64,000 bases of DNA. Origin: Thalassospira mesophila (GTDB lineage Bacteria; Pseudomonadota; Alphaproteobacteria; Rhodospirillales; Thalassospiraceae). Shown piece by piece: positions 36,474 through 44,629 of the stretch; position 1 is the stretch's first letter, and each line of letters opens with the position of its first letter. The notes under the pieces are model-generated. The model was not told the origin of the DNA. It was given only the letters and a program-made list of their open reading frames with translations, and ran no database searches. Made by a program: the position numbers and the translations under genes. The stretch spans positions 62,001 through 126,000 of the forward strand of contig NZ_JFKA01000004.1 in assembly GCF_002115755.1 (NCBI RefSeq). Direction: 5' to 3'.

Positions 36474-37562
36474 ATGTCATCGATATCATTATCAAATGTC
36501 ACCAAGGCTTTTGGCGACACAAACATCATCAAAGGCGTTAATCTGTCGATCGAAGATGGCGAACTTGTTGTTTTTGTCGGGCCGTCAGGATGTGGAAAAT
36601 CGACGTTATTGCGCCTGATTTCCGGGCTTGAGGAAATATCTGGCGGGCAAATCCATCTTGGGGAAAAGCGGGTTGATCAGGTATCGGCATCAAACCGCGA
36701 TATCGCGATGGTGTTTCAGTCCTATGCCCTTTATCCCCATATGACGGTGGCCGAAAACATTGGTTTTCCGCTGAAAATGGCTGGTAAATCAAAAGTGGAC
36801 ATCGCGGCAAAAACCCGGGAAATCGGCACGACCCTGCAATTGCTGGACCTGTTTGACAGAACACCAAAACAATTGTCGGGCGGGCAGCGCCAGCGCGTGG
36901 CGATTGGCCGTGCCCTGGCGCGTGATCCGCAAATTATCCTGCTCGACGAACCGTTATCGAACCTTGATGCCGCCCTGCGCGTTGATATGCGAATGGAACT
37001 GGCCCGCCTGCACCGCGAATTAAAAGCAACAATGATTTACGTCACCCACGATCAGGTTGAAGCCATGACCATGGCCGACCGCATTGTGGTGCTGCGCGAC
37101 GGGGCCGTCGAACAAATCGGATCGCCGTTAGAACTTTACTTGAAACCGGTTAATCAGTTTGTTGCCGGTTTCATCGGGTCCCCAAGGATGAATTTCTGGT
37201 CCGCAAAGACCGATGACAACGGCCGTCTGGCGCTGCCATCGGGCATGGCGTTATCATTGCCCTGCCCGCTTGGCGCGCAACAAGCCGTTACGCTTGGCGT
37301 GCGCCCCGAACATCTGGTTCTTGCCCCCGATGATGGGGCGGCAGCACTGACCGGCACGGTTTTGTCGGTCGAACATTTGGGATCAGATACCTTTGTCCAG
37401 CTCCATTGTGGCTTTGCGACCCGCGTACAAACAGAAATCAATGTCCGCCTTGCCGGGATCGTTCCGGTGCGCATCGGCGACAACCTTAGCCTGGCAGTCG
37501 CAACAATGGATAACTGGCATGTTTTCGATGAAGAAGGTCTTCGGGTTAAAACCGAAAAATAA
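36474..37562 (+). CDS. Sugar ABC transporter ATP-binding protein (MalK/UgpC type)
   Basis: A 362-residue ATPase of the CUT1 class. Walker A is VGPSGCGKST, the signature is QLSGGQRQRVAIGRALA, Walker B is IILLDEPLSNLDAALR and the H-loop is YVTHDQVEAMTMADR. The C-terminal OB/TOBE regulatory domain (LGVRPEHLVLAPDDG) is present. It starts one base after the kinase stop and closes the importer operon. Confidence 0.93.
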   Translation: MSSISLSNVTKAFGDTNIIKGVNLSIEDGELVVFVGPSGCGKSTLLRLISGLEEISGGQIHLGEKRVDQVSASNRDIAMVFQSYALYPHMTVAENIGFPLKMAGKSKVDIAAKTREIGTTLQLLDLFDRTPKQLSGGQRQRVAIGRALARDPQIILLDEPLSNLDAALRVDMRMELARLHRELKATMIYVTHDQVEAMTMADRIVVLRDGAVEQIGSPLELYLKPVNQFVAGFIGSPRMNFWSAKTDDNGRLALPSGMALSLPCPLGAQQAVTLGVRPEHLVLAPDDGAAALTGTVLSVEHLGSDTFVQLHCGFATRVQTEINVRLAGIVPVRIGDNLSLAVATMDNWHVFDEEGLRVKTEK

Positions 37563-37647
37563 CATCGTTTTTATCGAGACGTCGCCCTTTCGTGGCCTTG
37601 GTTTTCGTGAGGGGCGCAAAATCTGAAACACGAAACAAGCATGGCAG
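37563..37647. other. Intergenic stretch after the sugar operon
   Basis: No gene recognised between the ATPase stop and the radC remnant. It might contain further decayed radC-linked sequence, but no match to radC is evident by eye here. Confidence 0.3.
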
Positions 37648-37712
37648 GCCATGTGCATGATCACATCATTGCCAGCCGGGCGATTATAATGCGTTCACGA
37701 TACCAGGGCTTA
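37648..37712 (+). pseudogene. Decayed fragment of the radC 3' end
   Basis: From about 37650 the sequence closely follows the last 60 bases of radC (30953-31012). Shared words include GTGCATGA, CACATCATTG, CAGCCGGGCG and TTATAAT, with a single-base deletion after GGGCG and an altered end (TATATAA against CATGTAG). No other part of radC is present. It is therefore a relic of a second radC copy or of a duplication made when the sugar operon arrived. Confidence 0.75.
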
Positions 37713-37786
37713 TATAACGCCGCCTTGCCGTACTCAAAGATTTGCCCGGCACCAAACGGGATTTATGGCAGCCCGCATCGACCCAT

Positions 37787-37820
37787 AAAAAACGCCCGGC
37801 CATGATGACCGGGCGTTTTT
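37787..37820. terminator. Bidirectional terminator between radC relic and aldo/keto reductase
   Basis: Stem AAAAACGCCCGG (ending 37799) with CCGGGCGTTTTT (37809-37820), T run on both strands, between convergent units. Confidence 0.88.
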
Positions 37821-37841
37821 GTGCAATAAAACCCGTAAAGC

Positions 37842-38822
37842 TTATTTAAAACCGGCCACGGCATGCGGCACATAGGGTGCCTCAAGCCGGGCGATTTCGT
37901 CGTCACTTAACCCCAGCGACATCGCCGCAATGGCATCATCAAGATGGTGTGGTTTGGATGCACCGACAATGGGCGCGGTAACGCCGTCTTTTTGTAAAAG
38001 CCACGCCAAAGCCACCTGCGCGCGCGGAACGCCGCGTTTTTTGGCAACCTCGCCCACCGCATCAATCACTTTGTGGTCGGCATCCCGGGTATGTTCATAT
38101 AACCGCTTGCTGACTTCGTCTTTTTCGTCGCGGTTGGTTTTTTCATCCCAGTCGCGGGTCAGTTTGCCGCGTGCCATCGGGCTCCACGGGATCACGGCAA
38201 TTTTCTGATCGGCACATAACGGCAGCATTTCGCGTTCTTCTTCCCGGTACAGCAAATTCAAATGGTTTTGCATGCTGGAAAACCGGGTCCAGCCATTGGC
38301 CCGTGACACATAAAGGGCCTTGGCAAATTGCCATGAATGCATCGACGATGCGCCAATGTAACGGGCCTTGCCAGCCTTGACCACGTCATGAAGGGCCTCA
38401 AGCGTTTCTTCAATCGGGGTGCCATAATCCCAGCGGTGAATTTGATAGATATCGACATAATCGGTACCCAGCCGTTTCAGGCTGCCATCAATTTCATCAA
38501 AAATCGCCTTGCGCGACAAGCCCGCCCCGTTGGGACCGGGACGCATGCGGTTAAACACCTTGGTTGCTAAAACCACATCTTCGCGACGGGTAAAATCCTT
38601 GATCGCCCGGCCAATAATTTCTTCCGACGACCCGGCCGAATACATATTGGCGGTATCCAGAAAATTAATTCCCGCTTCCAGCGCCTTGCGAATGATCGGG
38701 CGGCTTTCTTCTTCGGGCAGGGTCCAGGGGTGCGGGCCGCGATCGGGCTCGCCATAGGTCATGCAGCCCAGACACAGGCGCGATACTTCCAAACCGGTGG
38801 AACCAAATTTAACATAGTCCAT
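37842..38822 (-). CDS. Aldo/keto reductase
   Basis: A 326-residue NADPH-dependent aldo/keto reductase of the YajO/Tas-like bacterial group. The tetrad is visible: Asp in GINFLDTANMYSAGSSEEIIGRA with Tyr, Lys in VVLATKVFNRM and His in DIYQIHRWDYGTPIEETLEAL. The C-terminal cofactor segment APIVGASKPHHLDDAIAAM is also present. It reduces unknown aldehydes or ketones. It is convergent with the sugar operon and separated by about 200 bases from the pigment cluster, to which it need not belong. Confidence 0.93.
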   Translation of the reverse strand: MDYVKFGSTGLEVSRLCLGCMTYGEPDRGPHPWTLPEEESRPIIRKALEAGINFLDTANMYSAGSSEEIIGRAIKDFTRREDVVLATKVFNRMRPGPNGAGLSRKAIFDEIDGSLKRLGTDYVDIYQIHRWDYGTPIEETLEALHDVVKAGKARYIGASSMHSWQFAKALYVSRANGWTRFSSMQNHLNLLYREEEREMLPLCADQKIAVIPWSPMARGKLTRDWDEKTNRDEKDEVSKRLYEHTRDADHKVIDAVGEVAKKRGVPRAQVALAWLLQKDGVTAPIVGASKPHHLDDAIAAMSLGLSDDEIARLEAPYVPHAVAGFK

Positions 38823-39023
38823 TTGCCGTCTCCTGTCAGGAAAGGCAGCGCACCCCGTATCTGGCGGGACCGATATGATGATATCGATTGCATCGCGGGA
38901 AAGAACAAACAGGGAGCGCAGCCGAATTGATGAGATGGCCCATCATAGCCAAAATCATCGCAAATCAAAACAGTTGTCACTATTTTTGCTAACATGCAGT
39001 GATTATCAAGCTGAATGAACCGG

Positions 39024-39587
39024 TTATTTTTGCCACACCAATGCCCCGGCATAATCGCGCCAGTGATCAAGATAAACCGTATCGGATGGCAGCCTTAAGG
39101 CCGGGTCATTAATCGCAGTGCATTTGAAAATGGCCTCGTAAACGCACCATTGCTGATAAAAATCGGCCTGTCGGGGATCATTTTTCAGGTGGCGCATCCG
39201 GGTTTCATCGGCCTGATTGGGGTCAGCCCGCCGGTTGCCAAACAGCCATTTTTCCAGCCGGGCAATGTTCCGGTCCGGGTCGCGATATTCAATATCAATG
39301 CCGACCTGGCCCGCCAGACAAAAAGCCACACCAAACAAATCGCGGCTATGGCTGATGGTTGCGCCATAATGCCCGGCCCCGCTGGCACGGTGAAGCGCTG
39401 GTTTGCCGTTTTCGTCGCGTATATAGGTTAAACCGGCCTCCCCGGTGACTGTTTGCGCCAGCGCACACAAGGCCGCCCGCGCCTGATCAGAGGTCACCTT
39501 GCGGCGCAAACGTCGGTCTTGCGGCAAATTTTCCAGCCTTTCCCACGCCCAAAAGACGTTATCGTTAAAGGCTGTTTTGATCTGCAT
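39024..39587 (-). CDS. 4'-phosphopantetheinyl transferase of the aryl polyene cluster
   Basis: A 187-residue Sfp/AcpT-type transferase that attaches phosphopantetheine from CoA to the serine of carrier proteins. The Mg-binding motif is VGIDIE (95-100) and the second motif W147-x3-E151-A-x2-K155 (QQWCVYEAIFK) is intact. The domain starts with a short ATISHSRDLFGVAF strand typical of the family. The ATG at 39587 is chosen; an upstream GTG at 39629 is possible. It diverges from the pigment operon that encodes two carrier proteins, its evident substrates. Confidence 0.9.
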   Translation of the reverse strand: MQIKTAFNDNVFWAWERLENLPQDRRLRRKVTSDQARAALCALAQTVTGEAGLTYIRDENGKPALHRASGAGHYGATISHSRDLFGVAFCLAGQVGIDIEYRDPDRNIARLEKWLFGNRRADPNQADETRMRHLKNDPRQADFYQQWCVYEAIFKCTAINDPALRLPSDTVYLDHWRDYAGALVWQK

Positions 39588-39689
39588 TTTTTCGTCCCAT
39601 ACGTCAAATTGTCTAACAGACCACACCACTGCCCTGTTTACTTGTTCTGTTTCAATGCCCTACAACAAGCTATCAAATGATCGAAAACA

Positions 39690-39705
39690 TGCGGGCATAC
39701 CCGCA
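39690..39705. promoter_or_regulatory. Perfect palindrome in the pigment cluster divergent promoter
   Basis: TGCGGG (39690-39695), CATA, CCCGCA (39700-39705) lies midway between the transferase gene and the first operon gene. It may be an operator or an early hairpin in the operon leader; no regulator gene is in the cluster. Confidence 0.4.
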
Positions 39706-39762
39706 CAAAGGCATATCTTCTAACCCAATGCTCAACCGTTTCCAAACAAGGAGCCATACTTC

Positions 39763-40164
39763 ATGATGCGTTCAATCAAAATTGTTCTGTTCGGGATGTT
39801 AACGATGCTGGTGGTTGCCTGCACCGCCCCGATTGCCCAGGTCGAACGTCAACCGTTCCCGGATGATGCCCAAAACCTGACCATGGACCAGATTGAAGAC
39901 GCCATCATCAAGGCCGCAACCGCGCGCGAATGGACGGTTAGCAAACTGGCAACCGGCAAACTAACCGCGACATATGCCCCGCGCGACCATGTTGCCAAAG
40001 TCGAAATTGATTTTACCCAGCACGATTTTTCAATTCTGTATGTCGATAGCACCAACCTGAAATATAATGGCGGCACCATTCATAAAAATTACAATCGCTG
40101 GGTCAACAATCTGAAAGTTGATATCCAGCGCGAAGTTGCCGCCAAGGTGGCACTGTCTTCGTAA
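39763..40164 (+). CDS. Small predicted lipoprotein, first gene of the aryl polyene operon
   Basis: A 133-residue exported protein of unrecognised family. A short signal ends in the lipobox LVVAC (Cys20), so it should be lipidated. The mature part has a helix (MTMDQIEDAIIKAATAREW) followed by strands (VSKLATGKLTATYAPRDHVAKVEIDFTQHDFSILY) ending near NYNRWVNNL, a small alpha/beta layout. AAGGAG at 39750-39755 precedes the ATG. Its place at the head of the operon suggests an envelope role in pigment handling (inference). Confidence 0.8.
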   Translation: MMRSIKIVLFGMLTMLVVACTAPIAQVERQPFPDDAQNLTMDQIEDAIIKAATAREWTVSKLATGKLTATYAPRDHVAKVEIDFTQHDFSILYVDSTNLKYNGGTIHKNYNRWVNNLKVDIQREVAAKVALSS

Positions 40165-40179
40165 GGAAAGCGTTCCAAG

Positions 40180-40986
40180 ATGCAGTCTATCCCGGTTTTT
40201 ATCCCCAAATGGGCGCTGTGGTGCGATCATGCGGCCCAACCCACCCTGATAACGCAACAGTGTGGTGGAACCGCAACCGGGATAGACCATAAAGACCTGG
40301 CCCGTTTTATTGCCCCGGCATGGCGGCGACGGCTGGACCTGTTTGGCCGTGCCAGTGCCGAGGTTCTAGGCCGCATTCTGGCCGATCTTTCACAAGAACA
40401 AATCCGCCAGACCCGGGTGATTTTCGCCTCGCGCCACGGCAATATCGAACGCACCTTAAAACTGCTGGGCCAAATTGCCCGCGAAGAAATCCCCTCACCA
40501 GCAGATTTCAGCATGTCGGTGCATAATGCGCTGGTCGGGGTAGCATCGATCAACTGGGCAATCACGCAATCGCACAGTGCTATTTCGGCTGGAAATGACA
40601 GCCTTGTCGCAGCCCTGACCGAGGCCCTGTCCCAACTGGCCGACGACCCGCAAAGCCCGGTGGCCCTTGTTTATATCGATTTGACCCTGCCCGGCGTTTA
40701 TGCCCAAAACGACCCTGCAGGCATGACCGGCACGGCCTTTGCCATGCTGATACAATCGCCCGATGCGCCACCGAACGGCATTGACAGCCCCGGCAACACA
40801 ACCCGCTTTTCATTTGAACCGCTGGCGGTATCACCCGCCGAGGCGGCAAGCCGCCCCGAAACATTTGCCCTGACCCATGCATGGATGATGGCCGATTTTT
40901 TAAAGGGCAGTGCGCCGAAAAATACGCCGTCATCTTGCCTTTTGGCCGGGCGCAGTTTTGCCTGGCATGTGGGCCGCAATGAATAA
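40180..40986 (+). CDS. Ketosynthase-like chain-length partner (ApeC-like)
   Basis: A 268-residue protein related to the N-terminal half of ketosynthases (Ketoacyl-synt_2). It has VFASRHGNIERTLKLLGQIAREEIPSPADFSMSVHNALVGVASI, but no Cys-His-His catalytic set is seen. In characterised aryl polyene systems ApeC pairs with ketosynthase ApeO as a non-catalytic partner, comparable to a chain-length factor. The same job is likely here with the 53-kb ketosynthases. Its end overlaps the acyltransferase start by 8 bases. Confidence 0.85.
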   Translation: MQSIPVFIPKWALWCDHAAQPTLITQQCGGTATGIDHKDLARFIAPAWRRRLDLFGRASAEVLGRILADLSQEQIRQTRVIFASRHGNIERTLKLLGQIAREEIPSPADFSMSVHNALVGVASINWAITQSHSAISAGNDSLVAALTEALSQLADDPQSPVALVYIDLTLPGVYAQNDPAGMTGTAFAMLIQSPDAPPNGIDSPGNTTRFSFEPLAVSPAEAASRPETFALTHAWMMADFLKGSAPKNTPSSCLLAGRSFAWHVGRNE

Positions 40987-41794
40987 GGCGCACCGCCCGC
41001 CCGCGTGCCTGGCCTACAAGGTCCGCCAGCTTTGGCGGCTGTTTGCCACGGGCATGGCTTTTTGCATTTTTGGCATTGGGGCGGTTTTACTGGCCCTAAC
41101 GTTGTTTCCATTACTGATGGTGGTGCTGCAAAACCGGGCCAAACGGCGCAATGCGGCCCAGTTTGTGATCTGCCGCGGGTTTCGGCTGTTTTGTTTTATC
41201 CTTGATATTACCGGTGTGGCATCGGTTCAGATTGAAGGCCGCGAAAAACTGCTGGCCGCAAAGGGCAAGCTGATTATCGCCAATCACCCGACCTTGCTAG
41301 ATGTCGTGATTATTCTGGCCCAGATGGATCGTTGCCAGTGCGTGGTCAAACATCAGTTATTTCGCAACCCGTTTATGGCCGGGGTGGTGCGTGCTGCCGG
41401 GTTCATCCGCAATGATGATAACCCCGAAAAACTGGTTGCCGACGCCGCCCGACATTTGCGCGAGGGCGATTGCGTGATGATTTTCCCCGAAGGGACGCGC
41501 ACAGCAAGCGGCGAAAAGCTTGGGCCTTTACAACGCGGTGTTGCAAATATTGCGATTACTGCACCTGCCGACTTGATTCCTGTGATTGTGCATTGTAATC
41601 ACGATACCCTGAAAAAGGGGACACCGTGGTACCGCATACCACCATCAAAAATACGATATAATGTTCGTGTCGGATCGACCATATCCGCTACGGGGGGGAT
41701 TGATTCGTCGGATGTGCGCGCCCGAAGGGCCCGGGCACTAACGGCGGTCATAAAACACTATTTCTGCGACAGGCTACGCCATGACCACGCTTGA
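40979..41794 (+). CDS. 1-acyl-glycerol-3-phosphate acyltransferase-like protein (ApeD-like)
   Basis: A 271-residue PlsC-type membrane acyltransferase. After an N-terminal hydrophobic helix (GMAFCIFGIGAVLLALTLFPLLMVVL) come the catalytic NHPTLLD (H-x4-D) and the substrate-binding FPEGTRTASG motifs. In aryl polyene clusters this enzyme is thought to help attach the pigment acyl chain to a glycerol- or sugar-containing lipid. Start ATG 40979 overlaps the upstream gene; ATG 40967 is an alternative. Confidence 0.85.
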   Translation: MNKAHRPPACLAYKVRQLWRLFATGMAFCIFGIGAVLLALTLFPLLMVVLQNRAKRRNAAQFVICRGFRLFCFILDITGVASVQIEGREKLLAAKGKLIIANHPTLLDVVIILAQMDRCQCVVKHQLFRNPFMAGVVRAAGFIRNDDNPEKLVADAARHLREGDCVMIFPEGTRTASGEKLGPLQRGVANIAITAPADLIPVIVHCNHDTLKKGTPWYRIPPSKIRYNVRVGSTISATGGIDSSDVRARRARALTAVIKHYFCDRLRHDHA

Positions 41795-42044
41795 GACCGA
41801 ACTGAAAGCTTTCATTATCGAGACTCTCAACCTTGAGGATCTGAATATCGAGGATATCGACAGCAACGAGGCCCTGTTTGTAGAGGGGTTGGGCCTTGAT
41901 TCCATCGATGCCCTGGAACTGGGCGTTGCCTTGCAAAAGAAATATGACGTGCGGATCGATGCCAAAAGTGACGATGTCAAAAACCATTTTGCATCGGTGC
42001 ATAACCTGGCGAAATTCATTGAAATGTCGCGGGGCAAGCCATGA
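41781..42044 (+). CDS. Acyl carrier protein 1 (ApeE-like)
   Basis: An 87-residue acyl carrier protein. The phosphopantetheine site is Ser41 in GLGLDSIDALELG and the acidic helix II follows. Its start overlaps the end of the acyltransferase gene. It should carry the aryl starter or growing polyene after activation by the divergent phosphopantetheinyl transferase. Confidence 0.93.
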   Translation: MTTLETELKAFIIETLNLEDLNIEDIDSNEALFVEGLGLDSIDALELGVALQKKYDVRIDAKSDDVKNHFASVHNLAKFIEMSRGKP

Positions 42045-42304
42045 CAGTGACAACCTTGCAATCGCGTCAGGATGTTTACCAGCAACTGCACAATTATCTG
42101 GTCGACCTGTTTGAAGTGCCCAGCGAGGCCATTTCACCCGACGCCCGCTTAATGGAAGACCTTGATCTTGACAGCATTGATGCTGTTGATCTGATCGTCA
42201 AATTTCAGGAAAAGGTCGGCAAGAAAATTCCGGCGATGGAATTTAAATCGGTGCGCACTGTTGATGACGTGGTCGAAAAAATCCATGCCCTGGTCAATAC
42301 CTAA
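42041..42304 (+). CDS. Acyl carrier protein 2 (ApeF-like)
   Basis: An 87-residue carrier protein with Ser45 in LDLDSIDAVDLIVKF, overlapping ACP1 by four bases (ATGA). Two different carriers are standard in aryl polyene clusters, one for the starter/growing chain and one for malonyl extension; which is which cannot be told by eye. Confidence 0.93.
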   Translation: MTVTTLQSRQDVYQQLHNYLVDLFEVPSEAISPDARLMEDLDLDSIDAVDLIVKFQEKVGKKIPAMEFKSVRTVDDVVEKIHALVNT

Positions 42305-42872
42305 ACGGGTTATTGCCATTGTGCTGGCCCTGATTGGCATTGCCTATCCGGTGCTGGCCTATTACGGGCTGACCCATTTTTCTGCCCGTTATTTGCTGTG
42401 GGTTTTATTGGCATTAATTTTGGCCCGCGCGGCGTTGTTTTGGGCCTCCGCCCGGATCGGCCCGGCAATAATTGCGCTGGTCATTGCCGCAATCATCGGC
42501 GTTATCGGCTATTACGCGCAACTGTCGGCCCTGCGGCTTTACCCGGTATTGATCAGTCTGGCTCTGGCCGCAATATTTGCCGCGACCCTTAAATATCCCC
42601 CCGCCATGATCGAACGGTTTGCCCGCCTGCGCCACCCCGATCTTGATGCCTACGGGGTTGCCTATACCCGCGCCTTGACCAAGGTTTGGGTGGCATTTTT
42701 TGTTTGCAATGCCGCCATTGCCACCACAACAGTTGTGTGGGGCACGTTAAAACAATGGACGATTTATAACGGCATTGTTTCCTATGTGCTGATCGGCATT
42801 TTGTTTATCGGCGAATGGCCGGTGCGCCACTGGCTGCGCCAGCGATACGACAACAGGAAACAGGGTGAATGA
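42285..42872 (+). CDS. Inner-membrane protein of the COG4648 type (ApeG-like)
   Basis: A 195-residue integral membrane protein with about five helices (RVIAIVLALIGIAYPVLAYYG; YLLWVLLALILARAALFWA; GPAIIALVIAAIIGVIGYYA; later VAFFVCNAAIATTTVVWG and YNGIVSYVLIGILFIGEW). The conserved RHPDLDAYGVAYTRALTKVW loop faces the cytosol. Aryl polyene clusters regularly carry this protein, but its function is not known. The ATG at 42285 overlaps ACP2 by 20 bases; a TTG at 42261 is possible. Confidence 0.82.
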   Translation: MPWSIPKRVIAIVLALIGIAYPVLAYYGLTHFSARYLLWVLLALILARAALFWASARIGPAIIALVIAAIIGVIGYYAQLSALRLYPVLISLALAAIFAATLKYPPAMIERFARLRHPDLDAYGVAYTRALTKVWVAFFVCNAAIATTTVVWGTLKQWTIYNGIVSYVLIGILFIGEWPVRHWLRQRYDNRKQGE

Positions 42873-44629
42873 CCGCCTTTTTAACAGCCCTGATGACGCA
42901 AAATATCCCGGATGCACCCCTTTGCATCGAAGGCGAAACCTGCTTTCGCCGTGATCAGGTTCGCGCTGATATTCACCGTCTTGCCCATTATATCAACCAA
43001 AGCGGGGCAACCTACATTGCCCTGCATTGTCATTCAGCCCGGCTGTTTTTAACCGGTCTGGCCGCCATATGGCAGGCGGGTTGCCATGCGGTTTTACCTG
43101 CCAGCGACAAGGCAGGGTATCTTGATGAAATTGCCAGCCAGTTTGACCTGTTTCTTGATGATGGCAAAATTAATCACACTTTGGCATGCAACACCCCCGC
43201 ATCATCGGGGGATAACGCGGTTTTACCGGCATCGGAAAATTGCCATGCCACGTTTTACACATCAGGCTCCACCGGGGCGCCAAAGGCGATTACCAAAACC
43301 CTGAGCCAGCTTGAAGCCGAAATGGCGATGCAAACCCCGTTATGGCAAACCGGCCTGAAGGATGATGCCCGCATTTTGGGGCTGGTATCGCATCAACATA
43401 TATACGGGTTACTATTTCGCGTGATCTGGCCGGTCATGACCGGGCGGGTTTTTGTCGCCACACAAGCCCGGTTCTGGGAAGACATCATCGCCGATCTTAA
43501 AACCGGCGACATCATCATTGCCAGCCCGGCCCATTTGCAACGCCTGCATCCCGATTTGGCCACCGCCCCGCGCCCGGCCCGCCTTTTTTGCTCTGGCGGG
43601 CCGCTTGACCAGCCTTCGGCCGCGCAAAGCCAGGCTGCCTTTGGCATTTGGCCAACAGAAATACTGGGCAGCACCGAAACCGGCGGCATTGCCTGGCGTC
43701 AGCAAACCACAACCGATGCCCCCTGGGCGCCATTTCCCGAGGTTAAAACCGCCCTGAATGACCTGGGCTGCCTGATGGTGGCTGCCCGCCATATTGATGG
43801 CGCAAACTGGCACCACACCGAAGACCGTGCCGTGTTTGACGCAACAGAAAATTCCCACCGGTTTCGCCTGCGCGGGCGTACCGACCGGGTGGTGAAAATT
43901 GAAGGCAAGCGCATATCGCTAAGCCGGGTGGAAGCGCATTTAAAAAATCACGACTGGGTTGATGATGCCGTGGCCCTGCTGCCCGATGAAACCGACAAAA
44001 GGTTGGCCGCCATTGTGGTTTTAACCCCGCAAGGACAAACCCGGCTGAACGAATTGGGCACCTTTCGCACCGGGCAAATGTTGCGGTCCCATATTACCCG
44101 TCACGAAGATGATGCCGCCTTGCCGCGTCGCTGGCGATTTGTTGCCTCCATTCCGACAGATAGTCAGGGTAAAAAGCCGCTTCATGACCTTCGCGCCTTG
44201 TTTGACAAATCTGCAACCCCGGAAACAATAGCCGCCGCGATGCCAGTTCCGTCAAGAATACCTGCCGCACCAACCGAGCCCGCCCTGTTTCCGACCATCC
44301 TTGCCCGGTCGGTGGAAAATGATCTGGCCCGGATTGAGATGCGTATGGAACCGGGCCTGCTTTATTTTAAAGGCCACTTTGACGGATCGCCGGTCTTGCC
44401 CGGCGTTGTACAATTACATTGGGCTGTTCATTATGCCCGTGGTGCTTTCGACATTGTGATCACACTGCACGAGATAACCCAGCTAAAATACCGCAAGGTC
44501 ATTACGCCGACCGACCAGATCCACCTTTTGTTGCAATGCGACCGCATTCGAGGCCAGGTTAAATTCACCTATGCTGGCACTGACACCGATTATTCCAGTG
44601 GTATCATCAAATATTCAAAGGCGGACTGA
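42869..44629 (+). CDS. Fused acyl-AMP ligase and hotdog dehydratase (ApeH-ApeI fusion)
   Basis: A 586-residue two-domain enzyme. Residues 1-470 form an adenylating ligase with TFYTSGSTGAPKA (P-loop), ILGSTETGGIAWRQ and RLRGRTDRVVKIEGKRISLSRVE, expected to activate the aryl carboxylate and load it on an ACP. Residues of about 473-586 are a FabZ/FabA-like hotdog dehydratase with the catalytic-His motif YFKGHFDGSPVLPGVVQ. In the described E. coli and Xenorhabdus clusters these are separate proteins, so the fusion is notable. Overlaps neighbours at both ends by one to four bases. Confidence 0.9.
   Translation: MTAFLTALMTQNIPDAPLCIEGETCFRRDQVRADIHRLAHYINQSGATYIALHCHSARLFLTGLAAIWQAGCHAVLPASDKAGYLDEIASQFDLFLDDGKINHTLACNTPASSGDNAVLPASENCHATFYTSGSTGAPKAITKTLSQLEAEMAMQTPLWQTGLKDDARILGLVSHQHIYGLLFRVIWPVMTGRVFVATQARFWEDIIADLKTGDIIIASPAHLQRLHPDLATAPRPARLFCSGGPLDQPSAAQSQAAFGIWPTEILGSTETGGIAWRQQTTTDAPWAPFPEVKTALNDLGCLMVAARHIDGANWHHTEDRAVFDATENSHRFRLRGRTDRVVKIEGKRISLSRVEAHLKNHDWVDDAVALLPDETDKRLAAIVVLTPQGQTRLNELGTFRTGQMLRSHITRHEDDAALPRRWRFVASIPTDSQGKKPLHDLRALFDKSATPETIAAAMPVPSRIPAAPTEPALFPTILARSVENDLARIEMRMEPGLLYFKGHFDGSPVLPGVVQLHWAVHYARGAFDIVITLHEITQLKYRKVITPTDQIHLLLQCDRIRGQVKFTYAGTDTDYSSGIIKYSKAD

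Noticed and set aside
32394..37562. Naming the imported sugar (for example N-acetylglucosamine or sulfoquinovose)
   Set aside because: The operon has only a transporter, a ROK regulator and a PfkB kinase; no diagnostic catabolic enzyme is linked, so any named sugar would be a guess.
37842..38822. Aldo/keto reductase as part of the aryl polyene cluster
   Set aside because: It faces away from the cluster, has its own terminator side, and no known APE step needs it.
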